The notes below the pieces were generated by a model. That model searched no databases. It saw only the letters and a list, made by a program, of their open reading frames with translations, and was not told the DNA's origin. Positions 15,931 to 24,146 of a stretch of 46,802 nt of DNA are shown here, piece by piece (the stretch's first letter is position 1; every line of letters starts with the position of its first letter). This stretch comes from Clostridium sp. (GTDB lineage Bacteria; Bacillota; Clostridia; Lachnospirales; Lachnospiraceae), in NCBI GenBank assembly GCA_004554205.1, contig SFNH01000003.1:1-46802 (forward strand), in the 5' to 3' direction. Both the position numbers and the translations under genes were made by a program.

Positions 15931-18900
15931 TACCACTCTTCCTTTTCGTTTTCACCGCGAAGACCGCGCCGAGCACGCCTGCGGCGATCACGGCAGCCAG
16001 TATCAGAAGATATCCGTTTGCCGCTTTCTTCTGAATCAGAAGCGTCCACTCCGCGCTCTGCCCGCCGTACGCGGGGACAAGGCTGCACAAAAGGTAGCTT
16101 CCATCCTCCCGCACGGGAAGGCTCACCGCCCGTCCGTCCGCGCCGACCGCCGTCACCTCCCAGCTTCCTCTTTTCTCATCCGGCTTTAAAATACGGAAAA
16201 CGATTTCCTTTCCCTTCTGCCTTGTAAAATCCGTTCCCTCCGGAGCCTCAAACGCGTACCGGTACGCAGTCGCTTTCCGGCCTGCCCCCGGCAGGCGGGC
16301 GGTCTCTTGCCCGTCCACCTCCGTCACATGGAGCAGAGTGTCCGGGTAGAACTCTCCCTCCGCCAGCAGAACCGGAAGCTCCCCTCTCCTTAAGGAGCCG
16401 GAAATGGTCGTCACCCAGAGGCGGTATTCGGCATTGACCTTTAAGCCAGTACGCACACAGTCCTGCCCCTTCTCCTCCCAGAATCCGTAAAAGCCCTCCT
16501 TTTCCGGTATCTTCGGGATCTTTTCCTCCGGGACAGGCTGACCGTAGCTCACCGGGACACGCGCCGCTTCTTTTCCGTCCACAAGGTAGATCACCTCAAG
16601 CTGCTCAAACTCCTGCGGAGTGCCCTCCCGGCTGATCATCTCCTCGTAGGTAAGCGGCTCCGCCTGGCTTAAGTACGTCACGCCGTCGACTGCCGCCAGA
16701 TTATGCGGCACAAAGAGATTTCCGCTGATCTCGCCGTCGGCGTCGCCCGCCACAGCCCCGCGGTATTCTCCGCGCTCCTCTGTGGCAAGGGAGACGATCA
16801 CACGGTTTCCCGTTACCGTTTCCCCTTTTCCGACCACGCCGCCGACATAGTCCTTCCCGGAAATCCGGCAGAACACAGCATTCTCTCTCACGGCGCCCAT
16901 GCTGCTTCCGGCAATGCCGCCCACATAGTTTCCTTCTTCCGCTTCCACATCCGCCAGATTGCAATTATCCGTCAGAGCCCCCGCGTCGGCGCGTCCTGCG
17001 ATGCCGCCCGCGTAATGATTTGTCGACACGACCTGCTCCCTGTTTGTGCACCCCCGCACGGACGCCCTCGCAGTCCTGTCGATCTTAAGCGATTCCTCAC
17101 CGTCAACCTCAACATCATTTTCCGGATCGATCTCAAGCTCCACTCCGATGATTCCGACAATGCCTCCGGTGTTGCTGTCGGATCGGATAAACCCGAGATT
17201 CTCACACCCGCTTATCAACCCGCTTCCCGGCTCCTTCGCCTGCTCGTCGGAAACATCATTGATCAGCTCATCATCCCGGCTCTTAAGCTCATCCACACTC
17301 CCGTCCATCGTATCAGAGATCAGCCGAACCTGTTTCCGAATCGCCTCCATCTGATCCTTTGTCTCATGGCTGGTATCTTTAAGCGCCTCAAAAAGCCTGT
17401 CAAGCCCCGACGAAACCGTGTCCATCCGCCCTGTCATGTCATGATCTGTCGCCTCCAGGTCGGTATAAAGCTTATCCTTATTATCATTGATCAGCTTGCG
17501 GATCCCCTGTATATTGACCCCAAGATTATCCGCGTAATCATTGATGTTTCCGGTGGTGTCATCCACATCGTTCTCCACAGACTTCGGCAACCCCATTGTC
17601 GTGTCATCTATTTTTTGGAGAAGCTGCGACATCTCCTCAAGAATTCCCTTTGCCTGCTCCGGATCTGTCTTTAAGCTCTCCTTAAGCTGCTCCCTGAGCT
17701 GGTTTAGCCGCGCCCTGTCGGCCTTTAATGAATTCACATCACCTTCCGTATAGTGATCGTATACTTTCAGTTCAAACTCATCCATATTGTTTTCGAGCCT
17801 GTCAAGCTCCCTATCCAGGTCGGAGGTGAAATTCTTTGTGTTGTCATAATAATTTTTCTTATTGCTCTGAAGCCCCGAACGGATATCCTTGACTCCCGAA
17901 CGCACCGCGTCCATATCGGTGATCGTCTCGTCGCCGGCGTCTCTCAGCGTGTCCGAAAGCTGCCCAAGCTGATCTAAAAGCGCATCTGTCTGGTTCTGCA
18001 CCTTCTGGATCGTGTCTTCCTCGTAGCGCAGCATAACGTACGGCTCAAACTGACCGGCGATCCCTCCGGTGTCCTTGCGCCCCAGAACCGTCGCCCGGTT
18101 CGCGCAGCCGGTAATGTATCCGCTCTGCAGTCCGACGATGCCGCCTGTGTTGTAGCCCGCGTGGAGATACCCGACCACCCCCTCGTTGCTGCTCGTCCGG
18201 ATAGTTCCCGTAGACTTTCCGGCAATGCCTCCGGTATGGTACACCTTCTCCGCGTCCAGGATCTTTCCGTCGAGGGGCGAAGCCTCCGTCAGCGTCTCCG
18301 CGCTCCTCTCCGTCCGGTCCGAGGTGTTGACCTCCCCGCGGTTCGTGCATGATTCCACGATTCCCTCATTCAGTCCCACAATGCCGCCGGTCGCTTTAAA
18401 CCCGGACACCTTTGCCGTGCTCATACAGTTCTCAATGAGGCCGCTCGCCTCGTTGCAGCCCGCAACAGCGCCGGTATTTTCCCTGCCTTCCACGCGGCCG
18501 CTGACACTGCAGCCCGAAATCCGCCCCCGGTTTGTGCCCGCAATACCGCCCACACGGGCTGCGCTCCCGTCCGGCTTTAAGGACACGCGCACCTTCAGAT
18601 CTTCAATCAATGCGCCCTGCTCCACAAACCGGAACAGACCGATGTTTGACCCCTCCTCATTCCAATAAAATCCCGATATCACATGGCCGTTCCCGTGAAA
18701 GGTTCCCCCGAAGGAAGCGATCGGTTCAAACATCGCCCCCGACAGGTCAATGTCAGCCGTCAGCTCAAATACCTTCCCCACAGTATAGGTATCCAATACG
18801 CTGTTTTCTGACAGAGCGATCAGATCATCCACAGTCTTGATCTCTATCGTTTGCGGTTCGCCTTCCCCGTAAGCCCTCTGCGGAGCAGACAGGCAGCACA

Positions 18901-18952
18901 GAGCGGCCAATGCCAGCGCGCACGCGGCAAGTCGCTTTCTAAACTTCTTCAT
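15923..18952 (-). CDS. Large surface protein with GLUG repeats, central coiled coil and C-terminal anchor
   Basis: About 1009 aa. A signal peptide (MKKFRKRLAACALALAALCC...) is followed by repeated GLUG-type beta-helix units (GGIAGTNRGRISGCSVSG, GGIVGLNEGIVESC, GGIVGLQSGYITGC, GGIAGQFEPYV). A long charged coiled-coil insert of about 270 residues comes next, then more GLUG units (GGIVGIIGVE, GGIAGRADAGALTDNC, GGIAGSSMGAV). A membrane helix (YLLILAAVIAAGVLGAVFAV) and a basic tail end it. The start at 18952 has a GGAGAGGAGG ribosome site; the longer frame to 18988 does not. It overlaps the MMPL gene by 14 nt, so the two are coupled. GLUG repeats occur in adhesins and peptidase-linked surface proteins; no enzyme domain is visible. 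Confidence 0.78.
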   Translation of the reverse strand: MKKFRKRLAACALALAALCCLSAPQRAYGEGEPQTIEIKTVDDLIALSENSVLDTYTVGKVFELTADIDLSGAMFEPIASFGGTFHGNGHVISGFYWNEEGSNIGLFRFVEQGALIEDLKVRVSLKPDGSAARVGGIAGTNRGRISGCSVSGRVEGRENTGAVAGCNEASGLIENCMSTAKVSGFKATGGIVGLNEGIVESCTNRGEVNTSDRTERSAETLTEASPLDGKILDAEKVYHTGGIAGKSTGTIRTSSNEGVVGYLHAGYNTGGIVGLQSGYITGCANRATVLGRKDTGGIAGQFEPYVMLRYEEDTIQKVQNQTDALLDQLGQLSDTLRDAGDETITDMDAVRSGVKDIRSGLQSNKKNYYDNTKNFTSDLDRELDRLENNMDEFELKVYDHYTEGDVNSLKADRARLNQLREQLKESLKTDPEQAKGILEEMSQLLQKIDDTTMGLPKSVENDVDDTTGNINDYADNLGVNIQGIRKLINDNKDKLYTDLEATDHDMTGRMDTVSSGLDRLFEALKDTSHETKDQMEAIRKQVRLISDTMDGSVDELKSRDDELINDVSDEQAKEPGSGLISGCENLGFIRSDSNTGGIVGIIGVELEIDPENDVEVDGEESLKIDRTARASVRGCTNREQVVSTNHYAGGIAGRADAGALTDNCNLADVEAEEGNYVGGIAGSSMGAVRENAVFCRISGKDYVGGVVGKGETVTGNRVIVSLATEERGEYRGAVAGDADGEISGNLFVPHNLAAVDGVTYLSQAEPLTYEEMISREGTPQEFEQLEVIYLVDGKEAARVPVSYGQPVPEEKIPKIPEKEGFYGFWEEKGQDCVRTGLKVNAEYRLWVTTISGSLRRGELPVLLAEGEFYPDTLLHVTEVDGQETARLPGAGRKATAYRYAFEAPEGTDFTRQKGKEIVFRILKPDEKRGSWEVTAVGADGRAVSLPVREDGSYLLCSLVPAYGGQSAEWTLLIQKKAANGYLLILAAVIAAGVLGAVFAVKTKRKSGNS

Positions 18953-21425
18953 GGTTCTGATCCTCCTCTCCCCGCGCTTCGGACGCACCCCGGTTTTTCA
19001 CATTCATCTCACCATCCAGTATGCCTGTCATATGTCCCTCAAACTGTCCGGAGACATAGCCCTTTACAAAGCCGTTCACATGAATCCTGCCGCTCGCCTC
19101 CCGGCGCTTTTTCGCCTCCTCCTCCCTGGTGATCGTAAACGCCGTCTTATCGATCAGCCAGTCGCCGATCAAAAGGATCTGCGGAAGTACCGTCATGACG
19201 AGGATAATGGAGATCAGAGTGCCGCGCCCAAGGGTCGTGCCCAGGGATGCGATCGTGGCGTTGGAGGTAAACTGCCCGATGATGAAGCCCGCACAGGTCA
19301 GGATCGAACCGGAGGTGACGATCGTTGGAAACGCCTGATTTAGCGTCTCCACAACTGCCTCCTTCCTGTCCATCTCCTTCCTGAGCTCCATATACCGGCT
19401 GGTGATCACGATCGCGTAGTCTATGGTCGCGCCCATCTGGATGGCGCTCACGATCAAATAGCTTAAGAAGAACATCGTGGAGCCGGTAACCGGCGGCACG
19501 GAAAAGTTGATCCAGATACTGCCCTGGATCGTGAGCACCAGCATGAACGGCAGCCCCGCCGACTGGAAGGTAAACAAAAGGATGATCCCCACAAACAATG
19601 CCGTGATCACACTGATCTTTACATTGTCATTCAGGAATGATTTGCTTAAGTCATAATCGCTGGTAGAATCACCCACCACATAAGCCTCGTCGTAGTAGCG
19701 CCCTGCCTCGTCCCGGATACCGTCGATGATGTCAAAGGTCTCCTGACCCTCCACGGGCCCTTTAAGGGCAAAGATCATGCGGGAATAATTCTCCCCCTCC
19801 ATCTGCACCTGGGCGTCGCTGATCTGGGTGTGCAGATCCCTTATGGTATCCGACAGCTCATCATCCAGGTTCAGCGCCCCCTTCTCATTCTGCTCGTAAA
19901 GGAAGGTGACGGTGTTTATGATCGGAATCTTGTACTCGTCGATATCGCCCATGAACGCCGAATATTCACCCTTGTCGATCGCGTAGGCGCGGTACAGAAG
20001 CCTTACCAGGTCGATGTCAACATCCGCCACCTCGGAAAGCTGCCTTGTGGTGAGGGAATCGGTCAGCACATAGCCCTTCTCCTCGTCCACCTCGACGTTT
20101 GACATCCCCAGGGCAAAGTCCACCCGGTCAATCTTGTCTAAGTAGGACAGGATCGCTGCCTCCTTCTTATAGTTCCCTTTCGGCACGATCACCGCCATTA
20201 CATTGCTCGTTCCGAAAACAGACTCGATTTTCTCCCGGGCGATCACATACTCCGTCTTTTTCCGCGAAACGATGGAATTTACGTCATACACATAAGCGCA
20301 TTTTGCGGAAAGGTAAGCGCCTGCCGCAAGAAGCACAAGGAAGATCGGCACAAGAATACAGCGTGTCCTGACGACAAGCCTGCCCCACCCGCGGATAGAC
20401 GGCACGAAATTCCTGTGTTTCGTCTTCTCGATCAGTTTTGAAAACATCACGATAAGAGCCGGCATGAATAAAAACACCGTCAGGAGGCTTAAGAGAATCG
20501 CTTTTGTCAGAACCCGGCCGAGGTCCATCCCGATCCGAAACTGCATCAGCATCAGCGCGACCAGTCCGGACACCGTCGTAAGGCTGCTGGAGGAGATCTC
20601 CGGTATCGCCTTGCTCAAGGCGATGATCATTGCCTCCCTGGTATCCTTCGTCTCATGCTCCTCCATAAACCGGTGGCACAGAATGATGGCGTAGTCGATA
20701 CCTAAGGCAAGCTGCAAGATTGTCCCCACCGCGTTGGTGACAAATGAGATTTCGCCGAACCAGAAGTTGGTTCCCGCGTTCAAAATCGCCGCCATGCCGA
20801 ATACCATCAAAAAGATCAGAACTTCTATGTAAGTCTTGGAGGTGAACAAAAGCACCCCCACAATAATGAGGATCACGACCACCATGATCTGGCTGATATC
20901 ATTCTGCAGATCCTTTGAGTCATCCTTGCCCACCGTCGAGTACACATAAGTATCATATGGGCTTAAATATTCGCGGACCTCAAGCATCGCTTTCTGCGCC
21001 GACTCCGAGTCCTCCTCCCCGTCAAAGGTGACGTTAAAGAGCGCAGATGAATTCCGGTAATAATCCCCCACATCCGATTCCTTGTAGGTGTCATCGTCCC
21101 GGTCATAGAACTTCACCTCCGACACGCCCTTGATGCCCCGGATATGGTTAGCAAGGGCTAACGCCTTATCGTATGTCACATTGGAGACCATGATCTTTCC
21201 GGTTCCGAACGTGACGAACTCATCCTCCATGATCGTAAGGCCCTTCCTGGTCTCCGTGGTGTCCGGCAGGTAGGTCGTCAGGTCGTCGTTTACCTTTACC
21301 TTATTCACGGACAAAGCGCAGTAAATCGCCGCCAGCACAAACAAGATCAGGAAAGCCTTACGTTTATCTACAATGAACGCAGCAATCCTTACCATGATAT
21401 TCGAGGACTTCTTTTCTTCCGCCAT
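18939..21425 (-). CDS. MMPL/RND-family membrane exporter
   Basis: An 828-aa protein with two RND repeats. Each has one membrane helix, a large external domain (about 45-190 and 430-580) and a five-helix block (about 200-330 and 590-720). Typical features are LALGIDYAIILCHRFMEEHETKDTREAMIIALSKAIPEISSSSLTT in repeat 1 and the matching MGATIDYAIVITSRYMELRKEMDRKEAV in repeat 2. The family exports lipids or other hydrophobic molecules with proton flow. The last about 60 residues form an unusual Gly/His-rich tail (VNGFVKGYVSGQFEGHMTG). The partner gene for the GLUG-repeat surface protein overlaps its 3' end, suggesting the two act together at the envelope. Confidence 0.88.
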   Translation of the reverse strand: MAEEKKSSNIMVRIAAFIVDKRKAFLILFVLAAIYCALSVNKVKVNDDLTTYLPDTTETRKGLTIMEDEFVTFGTGKIMVSNVTYDKALALANHIRGIKGVSEVKFYDRDDDTYKESDVGDYYRNSSALFNVTFDGEEDSESAQKAMLEVREYLSPYDTYVYSTVGKDDSKDLQNDISQIMVVVILIIVGVLLFTSKTYIEVLIFLMVFGMAAILNAGTNFWFGEISFVTNAVGTILQLALGIDYAIILCHRFMEEHETKDTREAMIIALSKAIPEISSSSLTTVSGLVALMLMQFRIGMDLGRVLTKAILLSLLTVFLFMPALIVMFSKLIEKTKHRNFVPSIRGWGRLVVRTRCILVPIFLVLLAAGAYLSAKCAYVYDVNSIVSRKKTEYVIAREKIESVFGTSNVMAVIVPKGNYKKEAAILSYLDKIDRVDFALGMSNVEVDEEKGYVLTDSLTTRQLSEVADVDIDLVRLLYRAYAIDKGEYSAFMGDIDEYKIPIINTVTFLYEQNEKGALNLDDELSDTIRDLHTQISDAQVQMEGENYSRMIFALKGPVEGQETFDIIDGIRDEAGRYYDEAYVVGDSTSDYDLSKSFLNDNVKISVITALFVGIILLFTFQSAGLPFMLVLTIQGSIWINFSVPPVTGSTMFFLSYLIVSAIQMGATIDYAIVITSRYMELRKEMDRKEAVVETLNQAFPTIVTSGSILTCAGFIIGQFTSNATIASLGTTLGRGTLISIILVMTVLPQILLIGDWLIDKTAFTITREEEAKKRREASGRIHVNGFVKGYVSGQFEGHMTGILDGEMNVKNRGASEARGEEDQNHEEV

Positions 21426-21475
21426 AACTCCATCCTTTCTCTCCTGTCACGCCGCACCCGTGCTTCGGATGCGCC

Positions 21476-22267
21476 TTATCCGAGCGCCACATCGAGCATC
21501 ATCATAATGATAAATCCCAGGGCAAAGCCCACGGTTCCCATATCGGAATGCTCTCCCTCCGCCGACTCCGGGATCAACTCCTCGACCACCACATACATCA
21601 TGGCTCCTGCCGCAAACGCAAGCATGTAAGGGACGATCGGCGTCAAAAACCTCGCCAGGATAATGGTGATAAATGCCCCGATCGGCTCCACGATGCCCGA
21701 GAGCGTACCCATGACAAAGGCACGTTTTTTCGTCTCCCCTTCGCTCTTAAGCGGGAGGGAAATGATCGCGCCCTCCGGGAAGTTCTGAATGGCGATTCCG
21801 ATCGTCAGGGCAAACGCTCCCGCCGCGGAAACCGGTGTGTTTCCCGATAGAAGCCCGGCAAATACCACTCCGACCGCCATGCCCTCCGGCAGATTGTGGA
21901 GCGTGACCGCCAACACCAGCATGGTGGTCTTCTTTAAACCGCTCTTGGGCCCCTCCGGCTCCTCACTTCCCATATGAAGATGCGGGATCAGCTTATCTAA
22001 GATGAGCAAAAAGCCCATGCCTGCGGCAAGCCCCACCGCTGCGGGCAGGAATGCGAGCTTGCCCATCGGCTCCGACATTTCCATGGCAGGAATCAAAAGC
22101 GACCATACTGATGCCGCTACCATGACGCCGGAGGCAAAGCCCAGAAGACTTTTCTGCACCACCGGCTTGATTGCGTTTTTCACGAAAAATACACACGCCG
22201 CGCCGAGCGTCGTGCCCAGAAACGGGATAAGGATACCCGCGATCACATTGAACATCTCCTCATACAT
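21476..22267 (-). CDS. ZIP-family metal transporter
   Basis: A 263-aa ZIP permease (ZupT/GufA group) with eight predicted membrane helices that imports zinc or other divalent cations. The metal-site helices are clear: VTLHNLPEGMAVGVVFAG (about 120-137, H-N-x-P-E-G) and IQNFPEGAIISLPL. The variable loop has LIPHLHMGSEEPEGP, with His ligands. The start has AAGGTGG 5 nt upstream. It precedes the MMPL gene by 50 nt on the same strand and may be co-transcribed; no terminator is seen between them. Confidence 0.93.
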   Translation of the reverse strand: MYEEMFNVIAGILIPFLGTTLGAACVFFVKNAIKPVVQKSLLGFASGVMVAASVWSLLIPAMEMSEPMGKLAFLPAAVGLAAGMGFLLILDKLIPHLHMGSEEPEGPKSGLKKTTMLVLAVTLHNLPEGMAVGVVFAGLLSGNTPVSAAGAFALTIGIAIQNFPEGAIISLPLKSEGETKKRAFVMGTLSGIVEPIGAFITIILARFLTPIVPYMLAFAAGAMMYVVVEELIPESAEGEHSDMGTVGFALGFIIMMMLDVALG

Positions 22268-22322
22268 AAAAGTCCACCTTCCTTCGTCTGTCCCGACCGA
22301 TCAGGTCTTCCTCCATCGCTTT

Positions 22323-22619
22323 TCAGTAATGGCCCGCCTCATGCTCCGCATTCAGCCAGTCCACCGCCTCCAGAATCCCATCGTCTGTGAAAGCGAAATC
22401 CCTGCTGTGCTTCTTTTCCTCCGGCGTCGCCTCAAAGCCAAACGGCTCCGGCCAGATCACCGCCTCGATCACCGTCTCCGTCTCCGCCGGGGTCTCACCC
22501 ACCGCCGGCTCCGTCTCCCGCTCGCGCTTCCCGAGCCGGTAGCGCATACCGAGATAGCTCCCCGTGAAACAGCTCTTCTTTAAATATGGAATCGAGATAT
22601 CACCATGTAAATCAATCAT
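22323..22619 (-). CDS. Small acidic protein of unknown function
   Basis: A 98-aa open frame starting MIDLHGDISIPYLKKSCFTGSY. It is rich in Glu and Pro in the middle (ETEPAVGETPAETETVIEAV), has no membrane segment or signal peptide, and ends AEHEAGHY. I do not recognise a family. The codon use and composition look like those of its neighbours, and it stands 55 nt upstream of the ZIP gene on the same strand, so a real gene is likely. The ribosome site is weak (AGAAAG, then CGCAGGCT). Confidence 0.55.
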   Translation of the reverse strand: MIDLHGDISIPYLKKSCFTGSYLGMRYRLGKRERETEPAVGETPAETETVIEAVIWPEPFGFEATPEEKKHSRDFAFTDDGILEAVDWLNAEHEAGHY

Positions 22620-22689
22620 AGCCTGCGCTTTCTTTCTGCCTTTCCTGTGATTATACCATTATATGCAAATAATGTCCAGCTTGTAACCG

Positions 22690-23035
22690 CTTGAGCCGGC
22701 TGGACAATATCAGCCGCAAAGCCCGGAAGACAGGCCCGGTGACGATAGCGAGGCTTCCGTAGCGAGGTCTGCGCTAGCGCCGCCACAAAGCGCACTGTCC
22801 GAGCGAAGCGAGTTTGCGCGACTGGCGGCTAATAAGCGCGCGGACCGAGTAGGAAACGCAGCGTGTCACACGGGCTGTCTATCCGGGGGCTGCGGCTGAA
22901 ACTTCCCCGCTACGAGGGAGCGGGGTAAACTTTACCGTGAGGGAGACCGGTGAATGCTTTTTTGAACTTGTGAAAAAAAGCATTGCATCCGGCGACCGAA
23001 CAAAAGCGAGAACCCCGCCCGCGACCGGGCAAAAA
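22690..23035. repeat. Interspersed long-palindrome repeat, copy C
   Basis: The core (about 22705-22898) is one long imperfect palindrome. TCAGCCGCA at the left pairs with TGCGGCTGA at the right, GAAGACAGGCCCGGTGAC pairs with GTCACACGGGCTGTC, and an inner stem is GCCGCCA with TGGCGGC (about 22780 and 22823). The side module with its own hairpin (22953-22963 with 22974-22984) lies to the right here, but to the left and inverted in copy B. It fills the gap between the 98-aa gene and the xdhC terminator. Confidence 0.85.
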
Positions 23036-23036
23036 A

Positions 23037-23069
23037 TTGATCCATGCAGCAATCTGCCGCATGGATCAA
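23037..23069 (-). terminator. Intrinsic terminator after xdhC
   Basis: Perfect stem TTGATCCATGC (23037-23047) with GCATGGATCAA (23059-23069), followed on the minus strand by TTTTTT. It ends the minus arm of the purine cluster, 13 nt after the xdhC stop. Confidence 0.92.
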
Positions 23070-23081
23070 CTCCTTCCAATC

Positions 23082-24122
23082 CTAGGCCCGTCCCAGCCTT
23101 CCTGCCCGTACCGCGATCAGCTCCCCGGCAATGCTGACCGCGATCTCAGCCGGGGTCTCCGCCAGAATCGCGGTTCCGATCGGCATATGGCAGCTCTCAA
23201 TCTCTTCTCTGGAAAATCCGTCTTCCAGAAGCTTTTCCGTCACCACCCGAATCTTGTTCCTGCTCCCCATAACACCGATGTAACAGGGCTTGCAGAGAAG
23301 CGTCTGCTTCTGTACATAGTAATCGTACTGATGTCCTCTCGTCATGATACACACATAGTCCGTCGGCTTCACCGTTACGCTGCGGTCGATATGCTCCAGA
23401 TCCCCGACCACTGTGCGCACCGCATCGGGAAACACCCGCGGATTGGCAAATTCCGGTCTGTCGTCCATCACCACGCAACGAAAGCCCACATGCGAGAGGA
23501 GAGGAACCAGCTCCTGCGCCACATGACCGCCTCCGAAGACATAGACAGAGCCCGCCTGCACGAGCGACTCGATGTAGTATTTCCGGCCGCCGCCTTCCCG
23601 GCATCCCGCCTGAACCGTAAACCATTCCCGCTCCCTCGTTTCAGGAATTTCCCGGCTCTCTCTGTCCATGCCGGTGATGCCGAAGCCTTTTCTGTAAATC
23701 CCCATCTGCCAGCAGGCCTCATCGGTAATATCGAGGATCAGCCAGCTATCCTCATCTTTTTCGAGCGCTTTAAGGATCTCATCGCAGAGCCCGGAAAAGG
23801 CCGTGTTATCCGGGCTGATATACTGAAAATACACACTGACGTCCCCGCCGCACACCATGCCGATATCCGCCGTCTTAGCGCGGCTTAGTGAAAATCCCTC
23901 TGTGTGGGATCCCCCGGTCCTAAGAACCTCAAGCGCCGCCTGCTGCGCGCGATATTCCACCGCGCCGCCGCCCACCGTGCCGAACGTGCTCTTATCCCGG
24001 CGCACCAGCATCCGGGAGCCCGCGCCCCGCGGTGTCGAGCCGGTGCTGGAGATGATCGTCACTAAGACCGTCGGTTCTCCCGCCGCCATAGCTTTCTTAA
24101 TCTCTTCAAACAATATTCTCAT
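23082..24122 (-). CDS. xdhC: XdhC/CoxI-family molybdenum-hydroxylase maturation protein
   Basis: A 346-aa chaperone that, in studied relatives, binds molybdenum cofactor and promotes its sulfuration and insertion into xanthine dehydrogenase. The N-terminal XdhC_CoxI domain contains VTIISSTGSTPRGAGSRMLV (about 20-39) and GTVGGGAVEYRA. The C-terminal XdhC_C Rossmann domain contains VYVFGGGHVAQELVPLLSHVGF (about 200-221). The start has AAGGA about 8 nt upstream. It is the last gene of the minus arm, 24 nt after the hydantoinase, and its only molybdenum-enzyme neighbour is the fused xanthine dehydrogenase. It is related to E. coli YqeB, but its length fits the two-domain XdhC form. Confidence 0.9.
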   Translation of the reverse strand: MRILFEEIKKAMAAGEPTVLVTIISSTGSTPRGAGSRMLVRRDKSTFGTVGGGAVEYRAQQAALEVLRTGGSHTEGFSLSRAKTADIGMVCGGDVSVYFQYISPDNTAFSGLCDEILKALEKDEDSWLILDITDEACWQMGIYRKGFGITGMDRESREIPETREREWFTVQAGCREGGGRKYYIESLVQAGSVYVFGGGHVAQELVPLLSHVGFRCVVMDDRPEFANPRVFPDAVRTVVGDLEHIDRSVTVKPTDYVCIMTRGHQYDYYVQKQTLLCKPCYIGVMGSRNKIRVVTEKLLEDGFSREEIESCHMPIGTAILAETPAEIAVSIAGELIAVRAGRLGRA

Positions 24123-24146
24123 GGCTTAAGTCCTTCCTGTCAGGGC

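Noticed and set aside
15668..16227. Overlapping plus-strand open frames near 15.7-16.2 kb
   Set aside because: They run across the palindrome repeat and the 3' end of the GLUG gene in other frames, with Arg/Pro/Ser-rich products of no family character.
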